A DNA stretch of 64,000 nucleotides from Cohnella sp. WQ 127256 (GCF_024519285.1 NZ_JAMZCY010000012.1:33518-97517); one strand, 5' to 3'; shown: positions 46,522 through 54,882, counted from the first letter of the stretch. The notes: a model not told the origin generated them from the letters alone. Translations and numbers: made by a program.

Positions 46522-47073
46522 TTACTGACTATAAATTAAATTATTCTGCTCATCAAAGGCTTCTACTACATAGTCAGCTGATTCTTCTTTAAAGTATCCA
46601 TACCATAAATATGTATTACGAATGTCATTAACATCCGTTAAACTATCTTCCAAGTTTATCAGTGTTGCATTGTCAAAATCATTTATAATAATCTTTTCAA
46701 GATTTTCAAAAGAGGTAAGACCAAAATAGAATTTATTTGAGTCATTCGTAGCACCAGTACGCGCCTTTGATAATTTCTGCTCTATATCAACTTCTAAACC
46801 CGTCCCAGTGGAAGATCCATTGAATTTCCATCCGAAAATACCCTTATCTAATCTTACTCCAACTATTTGGTTTTCTTTATTCAAGAAGAAGTAAAAGGCT
46901 TTTCTGCCATATTCACTTCCTCCAATAATTTGATTTATCTGCATGGAATTTGAAGAACCTTCTTCGTTATAGAGCACATCATTTATAGATTTAAATGACC
47001 TATTGTAATCTGAAACACAATAAATTAAACCGTAGATTAATAGGATTATAAATAGAATTGTTTTTTTCTTCAT
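46522..47073 (-). CDS. Exported or anchored protein of unknown function
   Basis: The 183 residues have one N-terminal helix (ILFIILLIYGLIYCVSDY) and an extracytoplasmic domain. AAGGAGACTCAA precedes the ATG. About 190 bases separate it from the first complete repeat at 47268. Confidence 0.62.
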   Translation of the reverse strand: MKKKTILFIILLIYGLIYCVSDYNRSFKSINDVLYNEEGSSNSMQINQIIGGSEYGRKAFYFFLNKENQIVGVRLDKGIFGWKFNGSSTGTGLEVDIEQKLSKARTGATNDSNKFYFGLTSFENLEKIIINDFDNATLINLEDSLTDVNDIRNTYLWYGYFKEESADYVVEAFDEQNNLIYSQ

Positions 47074-47267
47074 TTGAGTCTCCTTAAAGTATTCGCAGTA
47101 TTTTCACCTGAATTGGATATAAATACAAGCAAACAGAATATATCCAATTACGACTATTTGAGATGATTGGAGTAACCTCCTATGTTCCTATGAGTAATCA
47201 ATTTTCACTTTGCGCCAATTTCTTATTCTCCGTCCTTATTACTGTTATAATTTAGAATTTCATTTAT

Positions 47268-47419
47268 TTCTGATAACGACTCTCGCATTCACGACGCGAC
47301 CCGGCCATAGATAGCTATTATCTTAGGCCGGGTCGTGTGTTGTCTGAGCTACTTCCATGGTTATACATCTGACAACCAAGGTGAGTAAGCCCGCAGCGTG
47401 AATGCTGTGTTATCAGAAG
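47268..47419 (-). repeat. attC-like site a (class C)
   Basis: Low arm TTCTGATAAC, high arm GTTATCAGAAG, L-box pair GCATTCACG/CGTGAATGC. Inner hairpin GACCCGGCC.TA.ATAGCTATTATC.TA.GGCCGGGTC differs from classes A and B. The cassette to its right (VOC gene) ends with the complementary low arm TTCTGATAAC of site b. Confidence 0.8.
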
Positions 47420-47440
47420 TTAATGCCTTCATCGAGATAC

Positions 47441-47836
47441 CTACTCAAGTTTCTTACCAGATCCAAAAGCTATCACATATTGGTCTGGATCCTTAATCGA
47501 AAATTCTTTCCATGTTCCCCAATCAAAATTGTACGTTTCTGGCTCTTGTTCAATAGTTGCTCCTCTTTCTTTCAATTGCCTATATATTTCATCCAAATCA
47601 TTATGTGTTTCTACATAAGCGTATGAATCCCATGACTTATCTTGACCTTTGCCAGGTTTGTTAGGTGATATGTCACTAGGATCGTTTGCTTCAATTAACT
47701 TAAATCCTAATCTGAAATCATCCCTAACTGCCCACCAGTCTGTAACTTCGCATCCTAAAACATCCTCGTAATACGCCTTCGATACTTCAAGATTTGAAAC
47801 TAAAAGTACTTGAACTGAAAATTGAATTTTACTCAT
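47441..47836 (-). CDS. VOC (glyoxalase-like) cassette protein
   Basis: The 131-residue protein has SNLEVSKAYYEDVLGCEVTDWW, DDFRLGFKLIEA and a C-terminal FSIKDPDQYVIAFGS, the two VOC modules. Carried between sites a and b, starting about 43 bases from the cassette boundary after TGGAGGTATAAAC. VOC proteins in cassettes often bind or destroy antibiotics, but nothing here fixes the ligand. Confidence 0.82.
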   Translation of the reverse strand: MSKIQFSVQVLLVSNLEVSKAYYEDVLGCEVTDWWAVRDDFRLGFKLIEANDPSDISPNKPGKGQDKSWDSYAYVETHNDLDEIYRQLKERGATIEQEPETYNFDWGTWKEFSIKDPDQYVIAFGSGKKLE

Positions 47837-47878
47837 GTTTATACCTCCAATATTGGATTAATAACTTACTGAAGAAAT

Positions 47879-47977
47879 TTCTGATAACATTCGCGTGTTC
47901 ACGACGTCATCTCTTCTCTCTCTCCGGTTCGGACCGAGGGGCATCGCCTCTATGCGTGAATATGGTGTTAGATGATG
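47879..47977 (-). repeat. attC-like site b (short)
   Basis: Low arm TTCTGATAAC, high arm GTTAGATGATG, L-box GTTCACGACG/GCGTGAATATGG. Hairpin 1 is lost and the site is only about 99 bases; the GGAC.GAGGGGCATCGCCTC part is kept. This is the size range of classical attC sites. Confidence 0.75.
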
Positions 47978-48045
47978 CCTGCGACTTCTTGAGATACTAT
48001 CAAATATTAGTCTTATCATTAAACTCAATGCAAAAGGGTTGTGTT

Positions 48046-48306
48046 TCAAGTTTTAAACAGTAATTGTTCTAAAGATGGAATGTTGAACAAATCCAACCAT
48101 TTAACCTGTCCTAACATTGGATTTATTTGTTGAATTACTGCATAAACAAATTCATGAACTAATTGATACGAATAATTTTTATGCACATTAAAATCTTCAA
48201 TATTTTGAGGTGTGAACACTTTGATAATATTGTCGATTGCATCATATGTCCCTTCAGTTTCACGACCTATAATCCTATAGAACTGACTTCTGTCAGTGTA
48301 AATTTG
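48046..48306 (-). pseudogene. 3' fragment of a cassette gene
   Basis: About 85 codons are open on the minus strand (QIYTDRSQFYRIIGRETEG ... QVKWLDLFNIPSLEQLLFKT then stop) with no start. The 5' end runs straight into the interior of a repeat (48307-48346), so the gene was cut by a recombination or deletion joining it to repeat sequence. No family recognised. Confidence 0.6.
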
Positions 48307-48346
48307 ATGTGTTGGAGTTGGATATGTCCGGCTGATGCCAGCGACT
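48307..48346 (-). repeat. Interior fragment of a class A site
   Basis: GGAGTTGGATATGTCCGGC followed by TGATGCCA matches the centre of class A sites (GGAGTTGGATGTGTCCGGC). Both arms are missing. Confidence 0.65.
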
Positions 48347-48370
48347 CCATTGAAATTACTATCAATTTCT

Positions 48371-48751
48371 TTATATCCATTTCATAAATGTTTTATGGCT
48401 CACTTCAATATTGTTGTTCTTTGCCCATTCTACCAAAGTATTTATTCCGCTCTGATTGTTAATAAACTTAAAACACAAAGCTATAGGAACAATTCTAGTC
48501 TTCTTTAGATTAATTCCGATTATGTGATTACCATCAATGTATATTTGTTTTATATTACTAGCTACAATCCGATTGTTATTAATGATTAGTACTATACTTT
48601 CAAATTGTAATAGCCTAGGTTTGAGAAATCTTCTAATAACAACCACAATAATAGTCAAAAGATAAATAATACTTAAAACTATATGTAATTGATCGGTACT
48701 GTCATTTAATACAATGATCTTGAAAATGCTTATCAGAGATAGGATCAACAT
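48371..48751 (-). CDS. Small membrane protein
   Basis: The 126-residue product has two N-terminal helices (MLILSLISIFKIIVL, LHIVLSIIYLLTIIVVVIRRF) and a cytosolic tail. The frame is open 14 codons further to an ATT at 48793 preceded by AAAGGAG. An ATG at 48797 with the same ribosome site is out of frame by one, so the start is either ATT or the gene carries a frameshift near its beginning. Confidence 0.55.
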   Translation of the reverse strand: MLILSLISIFKIIVLNDSTDQLHIVLSIIYLLTIIVVVIRRFLKPRLLQFESIVLIINNNRIVASNIKQIYIDGNHIIGINLKKTRIVPIALCFKFINNQSGINTLVEWAKNNNIEVSHKTFMKWI

Positions 48752-48816
48752 GGCGATTATTAACCTAATGTTTAAGGGATATCTTATATAAATACATGTA
48801 TTCTCCTTTCGCTGGT

Positions 48817-48983
48817 TTCATAAAACGTTCTTATATTCACGACGTCGTCGCTCCCCCTTAAGCTCTATCTTAGGTAGATCGATGTGTCCCGCTGATTCCG
48901 CTCCCCTGCTGCTGAATATACATCCATCGAATCCACTTCAACTCCGGTTCGGACCGAGAGGCGAATGCCCTGAAGCGTGAATT
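48817..48983 (-). repeat. attC-like site c (high arm lost)
   Basis: Low arm TTCATAAAAC, L-box TATTCACGACG/GCGTGAATT and the inner stems are present. After GTGAATT the usual ATGGTGTTAT is replaced by the end of the kinase-like gene, so recombination function is probably lost. Confidence 0.7.
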
Positions 48984-49480
48984 CAAATCCCCTCTATAAG
49001 GTTTATTGGGTTGTCAGACATTCTTATTAGTTTATTTTTGAATTGATCTAATCTGGATTCAAAATCATCCCTATTCAGTTCAAAATCTCTTGTCCATCTA
49101 TACATCATTTTCAACATTTTTATATCTGCTTTATAATGGCTCTTTTCTATTCCTATATTCTGTTTTAGGTATCTAGTGAATATTCTTAGTTTACGCTTCC
49201 ATAACGGGGGATCAAGAAATATGATAGTATCTGCCATTTCAAATACGCACCTATATGATTCTCTATCAGTTCCTTCAAATATCCATTGCCCTCTACTATT
49301 AATTTCATTTATAACCTCAGCTTGCTCTTCAGGTGAACGTTTCCTCCTTCCGTCTTTTGTTTCTGCATGAACTATACAATCCAACTCATACAAAGGTATA
49401 TTTAGTTGTTTTGATAGCCTTTTCGCAAGTGTAGTCTTACCACTCGCTACAATTCCAACGATGAAGATCTTTCTCATTGA
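48983..49480 (-). CDS. P-loop kinase-like ATPase (topology-modulation type)
   Basis: This protein of about 165 residues starts MRKIFIVGIVASGKTTLAK with a Walker A GIVASGKTT, then LYELDCIVHAE and RGQWIFEGTDRESYRCVFE, like FlaR/adenylate-kinase-like AAA proteins. The ATG lies 12 bases from the GNAT stop. The stop codon falls where the high arm of site c should be. Confidence 0.8.
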   Translation of the reverse strand, partial: SMRKIFIVGIVASGKTTLAKRLSKQLNIPLYELDCIVHAETKDGRRKRSPEEQAEVINEINSRGQWIFEGTDRESYRCVFEMADTIIFLDPPLWKRKLRIFTRYLKQNIGIEKSHYKADIKMLKMMYRWTRDFELNRDDFESRLDQFKNKLIRMSDNPINLIEGI

Positions 49481-49491
49481 TCGGTCTCCTC

Positions 49492-49941
49492 TCAACCTTC
49501 TTTATACATATGAACCATTTTGAGTTTTTCATTTACTTCTATTTCTTTGTATTTCTGATATCCCAGTCTTTTATATAGTTCAATATTTTTTATGCTTTTA
49601 TGTCCTGTAAAAAGTTCCTTTCTCTTCACTTGAGTATATGCCGCTTCAATTTCCATCATTAGTCTCTTTCCGATCCCTTGGTTTTGAAACTCAGGTTTAA
49701 CTATTAATTTGCCAATTATGCAAACGCCATCTTGAATTAAAGCCCTAACAGATCCTACAATTTCATCTCCTATAGTGACCTTCAGTAGTATTCCTTCGTT
49801 AAACTCATTTTCTAATTCACTTAAACTTTGCTTTAACGGTGGGATAATCTCTTGATAAATCTCCGCCTCACTCTGATAGGCTTCATACTGAAGTTGAAGT
49901 ATTTTAGGTAAATCAGATCTTTGGGCATTTGAAATGATCAA
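49492..49941 (-). CDS. GNAT family N-acetyltransferase
   Basis: The 149-residue enzyme has the acetyl-CoA loop IGKLIVKPEFQNQGIGKRLM. It shares a cassette with the kinase-like gene downstream (no repeat between them). The low arm of site d lies about 30 bases upstream of its start. Substrate unknown. Confidence 0.85.
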   Translation of the reverse strand: MIISNAQRSDLPKILQLQYEAYQSEAEIYQEIIPPLKQSLSELENEFNEGILLKVTIGDEIVGSVRALIQDGVCIIGKLIVKPEFQNQGIGKRLMMEIEAAYTQVKRKELFTGHKSIKNIELYKRLGYQKYKEIEVNEKLKMVHMYKEG

Positions 49942-49972
49942 ATTAAACGCTCCTTTTTTATGTACTAAGCTC

Positions 49973-50348
49973 TTTCAGATAACGACGCGACCCAGCCTTA
50001 GATAGCTCTTATCTTAGGCCGGGTCGTGTGTTGTATGAGCTACTTCCAAGGTTATACATCTGACAACTATGGTGCGTAAACAGCTATTTCTTTTATTCTA
50101 AATGGATCACCACTGGGTAAAAACGAATGCGGTGTTGGGACTTAGATCTCATCGCATAAAGTGTTTCAGTCCAAGTAGCGTTCATACCCCGAGTGGTCCA
50201 CTCACTGTCGCGACCATCCAAGCAGAGATCGAAGCCGGCCGCGATGCGGTTAGGTGGTGCGGATGTGTCCCGGCATCTACTTTCCACGACTATCTTCCGG
50301 GACCGAGGCGGCATGTCCTCCGATGCGTGATTACATTGTTATGCGAAG
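49973..50348 (-). repeat. attC-like site d, composite and interrupted
   Basis: The left part (49973-50084) is class C like site a (TTTCAGATAAC, GACCCAGCC/GGCCGGGTC, ATACATCTGACAAC). The right part (about 50240-50348) is class A (GCCGCGATGCGGTTAGG, GTGTCCCGG, high arm GTTATGCGAAG). Between them is an IS110 left-end segment. This records at least two recombination events. Confidence 0.75.
50104..50191 (+). mobile_element. IS110 left-end segment without transposase
   Basis: About 88 bases match 55923-56010 of the intact element with few differences. They include GAATGCGGTGTT (50125-50136) and CGCATAA (50153-50159), the two words proposed as target guides. The transposase gene is absent, and sequence on both sides belongs to a repeat. 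Confidence 0.85.
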
Positions 50349-50367
50349 TAGTTGCGACGTCCATCAT

Positions 50368-50540
50368 CTAAAAATCTTTTAAAATTTGCTCAAGACTGAT
50401 AATTTTACTAAATACAAGTTCTATAGTATTTCTATTAAAATGACTTTTAACTTGCTTGATGGCTCTAATCATTTCGAGTCGCTCTCGCTCATAGCCAACG
50501 ATAATATACGAGATGTCATTTGGAATAAAATCCAGCTGAG
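50368..50540 (-). pseudogene. 3' fragment of a cassette gene
   Basis: The minus-strand frame QLDFIPNDISYIIVGYERER ... SKIISLEQILKDF ends at 50368. It has no start, and its 5' end merges into repeat interior at about 50531. No family recognised. Between here and 50926 there is no intact gene. Confidence 0.55.
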
Positions 50541-50612
50541 TCTGCTTCTCTACTACTGTAATTGCCTCCCCGAATCCACATCTAACTTCTGCCGGACCAA
50601 GGGCCCATCTTC
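50531..50612 (-). repeat. Interior fragment of a class A site
   Basis: CCAGCTGAGTCTGCTTC, then CCGAATCCACATCTAAC and TGCCGGACCAAGGGCCC, match the interior of sites k and q. No arms remain. Confidence 0.65.
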
Positions 50613-50616
50613 GATT

Positions 50617-50805
50617 AAGCCCAAAAAATATCGTTATTATCTATTTCATTTATTTGTTTTTCGAAGTTATTATTTGGTTTTATGTCATCTACAAAATGCC
50701 ATTTCTTTTTACTATCTTGCCAATATACCTTCCAAAGTAAGTGTTTCTTCTAACCTTAACTGTGCAATAGGGTACTCAAAACGTCGTCCCATATATTCTC
50801 GTCTT
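50617..50805 (-). pseudogene. Frameshifted gene fragment
   Basis: Two minus-strand frames are joined: SQERREYMGRRFEYPIAQLR LEETLTLE, then YWQDSKKKWHFVDDIKPNNN. One base change of frame separates them, and no complete start or stop is left. It lies between a repeat fragment and decayed site f. Confidence 0.45.
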
Positions 50806-50817
50806 TCCTGACTTAAT

Positions 50818-50897
50818 GTGACTGTATTCCCCCGAAAACAACTTCTTCCGACCGAAGGCGCAGCCCGTAGCGGAAATGAACCTGGTGTTAAATGTAG
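50818..50897 (-). repeat. attC-like site f (decayed)
   Basis: Only the high-coordinate half is clear: CCGACCGAAGGCGCAGCC.GTAGCGGAAATG and high arm GGTGTTAAATGTAG. The low arm cannot be placed confidently. Confidence 0.5.
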
Positions 50898-50926
50898 TGT
50901 GGCACTTCTTCAAGTTTATTCTCAAA

Positions 50927-51469
50927 TCATCTTCTTTCAAATGTATATAATTCTCCGTTTTTTGGCTTCATTTTTAATTTCCCTATATATCCTCTGAACT
51001 TGAGTTCTTTAAATAGTACTTTCATGAATGCACCATGACTAACTACTAACACTTTTGCATTAGGATAATTCCATTCTATTTTATCAAGAATTATTTTTGC
51101 TCGTTGTAGTGTTTGAAGCTTAGACTCAGCTTGTGATTTATGTGAAAAAAACCAAGCGATTCGCCCCAACATCATCCATAAGCTAATATGAAGCTTAATC
51201 TTTGAATTAATTACTGCTCTAATCCCTATTTCTCTAAGTTGATCAGATACTACAGTTTTACCCTTAAAGATTATTTCTGCTGTTTTTGTTGCTCTTAATA
51301 AATCACTAGTCAGACAAACATCCCACATAATAATATTAGTAAAATAATTTGAACTATCTATTTCTGCATGATCATATTGCTCTACCCAATCATTGAATTG
51401 TTTTGCTGTTATCCATTTACGATTTGTTTTAAAATTCACTTTAAAATGTCTTACTATTCCTATCATTTT
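50927..51469 (-). CDS. Histidine phosphatase family cassette protein
   Basis: This protein of about 180 residues starts MIGIVRHFKVN with the phosphohistidine, followed by LTSDLLRATKTAEIIF and VLVVSHGAFMKVLF with the second His. The ATG is 36 bases inside the cassette boundary (site g), leaving little room for a promoter. Confidence 0.82.
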   Translation of the reverse strand, partial: KMIGIVRHFKVNFKTNRKWITAKQFNDWVEQYDHAEIDSSNYFTNIIMWDVCLTSDLLRATKTAEIIFKGKTVVSDQLREIGIRAVINSKIKLHISLWMMLGRIAWFFSHKSQAESKLQTLQRAKIILDKIEWNYPNAKVLVVSHGAFMKVLFKELKFRGYIGKLKMKPKNGELYTFERR

Positions 51470-51504
51470 AAGTCTCCATGTCTTTAATAATGTTCTTGCC
51501 ACAT

Positions 51505-51659
51505 TTCATATGACGTTCTTGTATTCACGACGTCCCACCATCCTAAAGGAACGAAGCGGCAGGGTGCTGAGGATGTATCCGACTGATTCCACTCTTCGAA
51601 ATGCCTCGGGCGGACCGCAGGGTGAATGCCCCACAACGAGAGCTTGGTGTTATGCGAAG
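51505..51659 (-). repeat. attC-like site g (class A)
   Basis: Low arm TTCATATGAC, L-box GTATTCACGACG (partner weakened to ACGAGAGCTTGG), hairpin 1 CCCACC.TCC/AGG.TGCTG variant, high arm GTTATGCGAAG. The high arm plus following bases GTACCTG are complementary to CAGGTATTTCGCAAAAC at the other end of the lipoprotein cassette. Confidence 0.78.
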
Positions 51660-51669
51660 TACCTGACCC

Positions 51670-52050
51670 TCAGTCTACTCTTTCAAATATTATTTCCATA
51701 TTGTCATTAGAAACTGTCATCTCTCTTTTTTCGATTTCGACTTTATAGATTTTTTGATTAATTAAAATTCCATTTTTCGAATTCCATGTATACCCATATT
51801 TTTTTCTATTTGTTTCATCAAACTTTTTGTTTTCGATTCCATTCTCAATGGATTGTACGAAACTTGAAAATAAAATTTCGTTACTTTTTACTTCCCAGTA
51901 GTTATAGCTTATTATTTCCTCGCTTGTTCCCTCTGCTTGAGAAACTTGTATAGCCGACCAGTTGCCTATAAACAAATCCCTCGTTGAGGAGCAACCTGAT
52001 ATTATTAGAACGGTTATAAGTATAATTGAAGTGTAAATACTTCTTTTCAA
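51670..52050 (-). CDS. Small lipoprotein in a cassette
   Basis: The 126-residue lipoprotein has the signal ILITVLIISGCSST (lipidated Cys) and a small beta-rich domain ending in KREMTVSNDNMEIIFERVD, similar in outline to other Bacillales lipoproteins. It starts about 31 bases from the cassette boundary and stops 11 bases from site g. Confidence 0.75.
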   Translation of the reverse strand: MKRSIYTSIILITVLIISGCSSTRDLFIGNWSAIQVSQAEGTSEEIISYNYWEVKSNEILFSSFVQSIENGIENKKFDETNRKKYGYTWNSKNGILINQKIYKVEIEKREMTVSNDNMEIIFERVD

Positions 52051-52072
52051 TTTTGTTATCTCCTATCATCTC

Positions 52073-52102
52073 TCAGGTATTTCGCAAAACGTTCTTGTAT
52101 TC
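52073..52102 (-). repeat. attC-like site h (half only)
   Basis: Low arm AGGTATTTCGCAAAACG with GTTCTTGTATTC is present and is the boundary of the lipoprotein cassette. The inner stems and high arm are deleted, and the next small gene follows. Confidence 0.65.
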
Positions 52103-52127
52103 CCCTTCGAATTACAACAGATATCTT

Positions 52128-52329
52128 CTAATTACCACTGATGTAGGTACTCCAGTTATTTCTTCCAATACACCAAGAGGCTTGCTCATTATCAAACATT
52201 ATTCTTGCATTAACCTGAATATCTTCTGTATATATGATTACTTCTTCTCCTTCAGAGAGTTTGAAGTAATCCTTTGTCATATTAGAAATTGGGATTGGGC
52301 CCATTAAAATCTGTCCAAATTTTTTTCAT
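52128..52329 (-). pseudogene. Short cassette gene with a frameshift near the start
   Basis: AAAGGAGAAAACA precedes ATG 52329, which reads MKKIWTDFNGP and soon stops. One base out of frame, the coding sequence continues as ISNMTKDYFKLSEGEEVIIY to WCIGRNNWSTYISGN. Removing one base from the GGGCCC run would give one protein of about 66 residues; alternatively an in-frame ATG at 52304 is used. No family recognised. Confidence 0.5.
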
Positions 52330-52354
52330 TGTTTTCTCCTTTGGTTTCAGCAAT

Positions 52355-52537
52355 TTCACATAACGTTCTTGTATTCACGACGTCATTCCCCATTTGATAG
52401 CTCTTATCTTAGGGGGAAGGATATGTCCGGCTGATATTGCTTCACTGCTACTGAATATGCCCCGTTGAATTCACTTCTAACTCCAGCCGGACCGAGGCAG
52501 CTTGTCTGCCGAAGCGTGAATATTGTGTTATCTGAAG
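52355..52537 (-). repeat. attC-like site i (mixed class)
   Basis: Low arm TTCACATAAC, L-box TATTCACGACG/GCGTGAATATTG, class B-like hairpin 1 (CCCC.TTTGATAGCTCTTATC.TTAGGGGG), class A stem TCCGGC/GCCGGA, hairpin 3 GGCAG.CTGCC, high arm GTTATCTGAAG. The stop codon of the next gene lies within the high arm. Confidence 0.85.
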
Positions 52538-53208
52538 TTACCTGTCCTCTTCGTGTGGCCTAAAATTGATGTTCTGACTTTGTACAATAACCATGTTGTT
52601 ATAATTGATTCTTTAGACTTGTGTGTAGAAATCTTATTAATATATTCAAAATCGTCTTTACTTACATCTAATCTAAGAACTGGCTTGATTTCTTGTTTAC
52701 TTATCCATTCGTCAAAATGGACTCGCGTTTTATTGGTTTGTTCAAATAATTCTGATGATAACAAATAGATCATTCCAGATGTCCAAGGATCCTTATCTAA
52801 TGTCTTCTTCGTTAATGAAAAGAAATAATATTTCTTGTTTTTCAATGTTTTTAAACATGCATTCCTAAAATTATTGACAACTTTACTTCGATCTAATGTA
52901 GCGTAGAAAATCGACCATATGCCATCTTTAGTGGCAAAAATGGCATTAACAAATTCACCATTGTATAAAGTTTGCTTTCTGGTTTCAAACAACTCGATAT
53001 CCTTGTTATTTGAACCATGAGCTACAAAGCTCTTCTCTTGAATAAGGTAATCGATGAAACGATATTTAGGAAATTCAGATTGATAATTTATTATTCCAGT
53101 ATTCTGGATGGATTTAATATACATATCTTCGAATTCTGTATTTTCTTCACTAGAAAAAGGTGAATTAGATCTTTGATAGAATAGAAGATTCAAAATAAAG
53201 GAAATCAT
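52528..53208 (-). CDS. Uncharacterised cassette protein, possibly ADP-ribosyltransferase-like
   Basis: The 226-residue protein has a segment FVAHGSNNKDIELFETRKQT followed by NAIFATKDGIWSIFYATLDR. This HGS...F..R...ATKD pattern loosely recalls ADP-ribosyltransferase-like folds, and is only suggestive. Its TAA stop is made by the ATAAC core of site i. The cassette ends CTTCAGATAAC and TTTCAGATAAC are complementary. Confidence 0.6.
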   Translation of the reverse strand: MISFILNLLFYQRSNSPFSSEENTEFEDMYIKSIQNTGIINYQSEFPKYRFIDYLIQEKSFVAHGSNNKDIELFETRKQTLYNGEFVNAIFATKDGIWSIFYATLDRSKVVNNFRNACLKTLKNKKYYFFSLTKKTLDKDPWTSGMIYLLSSELFEQTNKTRVHFDEWISKQEIKPVLRLDVSKDDFEYINKISTHKSKESIITTWLLYKVRTSILGHTKRTGNFR

Positions 53209-53243
53209 TGAAGTCCTCCCTATCTCTTAGCTTTAGAGGTATT

Positions 53244-53444
53244 TTCAGATAACGTTCTTGTATTCACGACGTCCCACTGGTTTAAGGTTTCGAAGGAACC
53301 GGCTGCGCTTGCGCAGTTACCCAGTGCGGATGTGTCCGGCTGAATCTACTTCCCCGCTACTGAAAATCCGTCCCGACTCCACTTCTAACTTCTGCCGAAC
53401 CGAGGGCCGAATGGCCCGAAGTGTGAATATGTTGTTATGTGAAG
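53244..53444 (-). repeat. attC-like site j (class A)
   Basis: Low arm TTCAGATAAC, high arm GTTATGTGAAG (not complementary to each other), L-box GTATTCACGACG/AGTGTGAATATG, stem GTCCGGC/GCCGAAC, hairpin 3 GGGCC.GGCCC. The inner arm contains a GCTGCGCTTGCGCAGT hairpin. Confidence 0.85.
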
Positions 53445-53477
53445 TCTTGTGGCATCTTGAATCACCTTCAAAACCCT

Positions 53478-53963
53478 TCAAAATCCCTGATATTTCAGGT
53501 AATACTTAATTCCTGCTCTATCTACATCTGAGAAACCTAACGGATTCTTTTTAAACAATGCATTTAGCTCTATAATAGTAATCCATTTGATGTTTAGTGT
53601 TTCGTCACCAGCTTCTAATAGATCACCGGTTGCCCTACATCTAAAATAATAACCTACTGAATCAACCGGTCCCTTAATGGTTTGATAGGCTGCAAACGGT
53701 CTCAGGCATTCAACTTCAAATTCAGAATTAATTCCTATAGTATCTATTCTTGTTTCATTTCCTTCAATTTCATATACATCTAACCCGGTTTCCTCTTTAA
53801 CTTCTCTTATGAGTGCTTGAATTAACGATTCAAATGGCTCAATTCTCCCGCCAGGAAGTTCGATCTTAAAGAGAGAATCCGACTTTGTTCTTGATTGAAT
53901 TACAATTTCAGTTTCTTCATTATTAAATCGTTCAATGATGGCTCTTGAGTTTACAAAGAACAT
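53478..53963 (-). CDS. NUDIX hydrolase in a cassette
   Basis: This protein of about 161 residues has the Nudix box GGRIEPFESLIQALIREVKE followed by ETGLDVYE. The start ATG 53963 (MFFVNSRAIIER) follows AAAGGGACTG. The cassette ends GACTTCACATAAC and GATTTCACATAAC match across the gene. The substrate is unknown. Confidence 0.87.
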   Translation of the reverse strand: MFFVNSRAIIERFNNEETEIVIQSRTKSDSLFKIELPGGRIEPFESLIQALIREVKEETGLDVYEIEGNETRIDTIGINSEFEVECLRPFAAYQTIKGPVDSVGYYFRCRATGDLLEAGDETLNIKWITIIELNALFKKNPLGFSDVDRAGIKYYLKYQGF

Positions 53964-54015
53964 TAGAATCAGTCCCTTTATTGAAATTAAAGTTCTTATT
54001 CGCACTTCACAAGAT

Positions 54016-54217
54016 TTCACATAACGTTCTTGTGTTCACGAGACGTCCCACCGACTTAAGGCGACGAAGTCGCTGGCCGCGATGCGGTTAGTCGGTGCGG
54101 ATGTGTCCGACTGAACCTGCTTCCCTGCTACTGCCAATTACTTCTCCGAACCCACATCTAACTCCTGCCGGACCGAGGGCCGAATGGCCCGAAGCGTGAA
54201 CATGGTGTTATAAGATG
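54016..54217 (-). repeat. attC-like site k (class A)
   Basis: Low arm TTCACATAAC, high arm GTTATAAGATG, L-box GTGTTCACGAGACG/GCGTGAACATGG (an extra base on one side), hairpin 1 CCCACCGACT/AGTCGGTG, stem GTCCGAC/GCCGGAC, hairpin 3 GGGCC.GGCCC. Confidence 0.85.
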
Positions 54218-54331
54218 TCCCCGCCTTCTCTGAACATTCTATCAAATGATTGTCCTATCTATTTATCTCTATTTGAATAAACCATATAATTATATTATTT
54301 CAAATGTTCAAAGAAATGGAGAGATACTAAA

Positions 54332-54850
54332 GTGATGAAAAGTATGATTAATTTCCCTAAGGAATTTCTTGATTTCAATTATATTGTTGTCAACAACAAA
54401 GATTATTTCCCTCTAAATTCCATTGGAGGAAGTGTCCTATTAGACCGTGGTGGTACAATTTATGAATGGGATACAATTCTCAATAGGTATTCACCCATTA
54501 CCGAAAGTAAACATCAAGTTATGATTTATGAGAATGTAGTAGCTTTATGTGAACAAGGGGGCTATAATATCCCCAATCATAAATTTCAAAAGCAAATTTC
54601 TGTAAATCTCACTCATATTAATTTAATTATTGATAACCAATTAATTTGGAGCATTGATGAAATTGAGAAGATTAGAATTGTGAAGAAACCAATTTTCGAG
54701 CATGATGGTTACACGGATATTCACCATAAAGGTCAGTTCATTAGAATAATGTGCAATTTGTGGCAGTTAGAATACTTTGAATACGTGGCGCAAGAGATTA
54801 GTTTAGTAAAAAAATTATGTAATGATTTTTTTGAGATAGAAATTCATTAG
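54332..54850 (+). CDS. Uncharacterised cassette protein in inverted orientation
   Basis: The 172-residue soluble acidic protein (INFPKEFLDFNYIVVNNKDY ... ) has no recognised motif; its length and style recall SMI1/KNR4-like or immunity proteins. It is the only long plus-strand gene among the cassettes besides the IS. About 115 bases of leader separate it from site k, enough for its own promoter. Confidence 0.65.
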   Translation: MMKSMINFPKEFLDFNYIVVNNKDYFPLNSIGGSVLLDRGGTIYEWDTILNRYSPITESKHQVMIYENVVALCEQGGYNIPNHKFQKQISVNLTHINLIIDNQLIWSIDEIEKIRIVKKPIFEHDGYTDIHHKGQFIRIMCNLWQLEYFEYVAQEISLVKKLCNDFFEIEIH

Positions 54851-54882
54851 ATTTTATTGAACTTTGATCTTTTTGCATCCCT

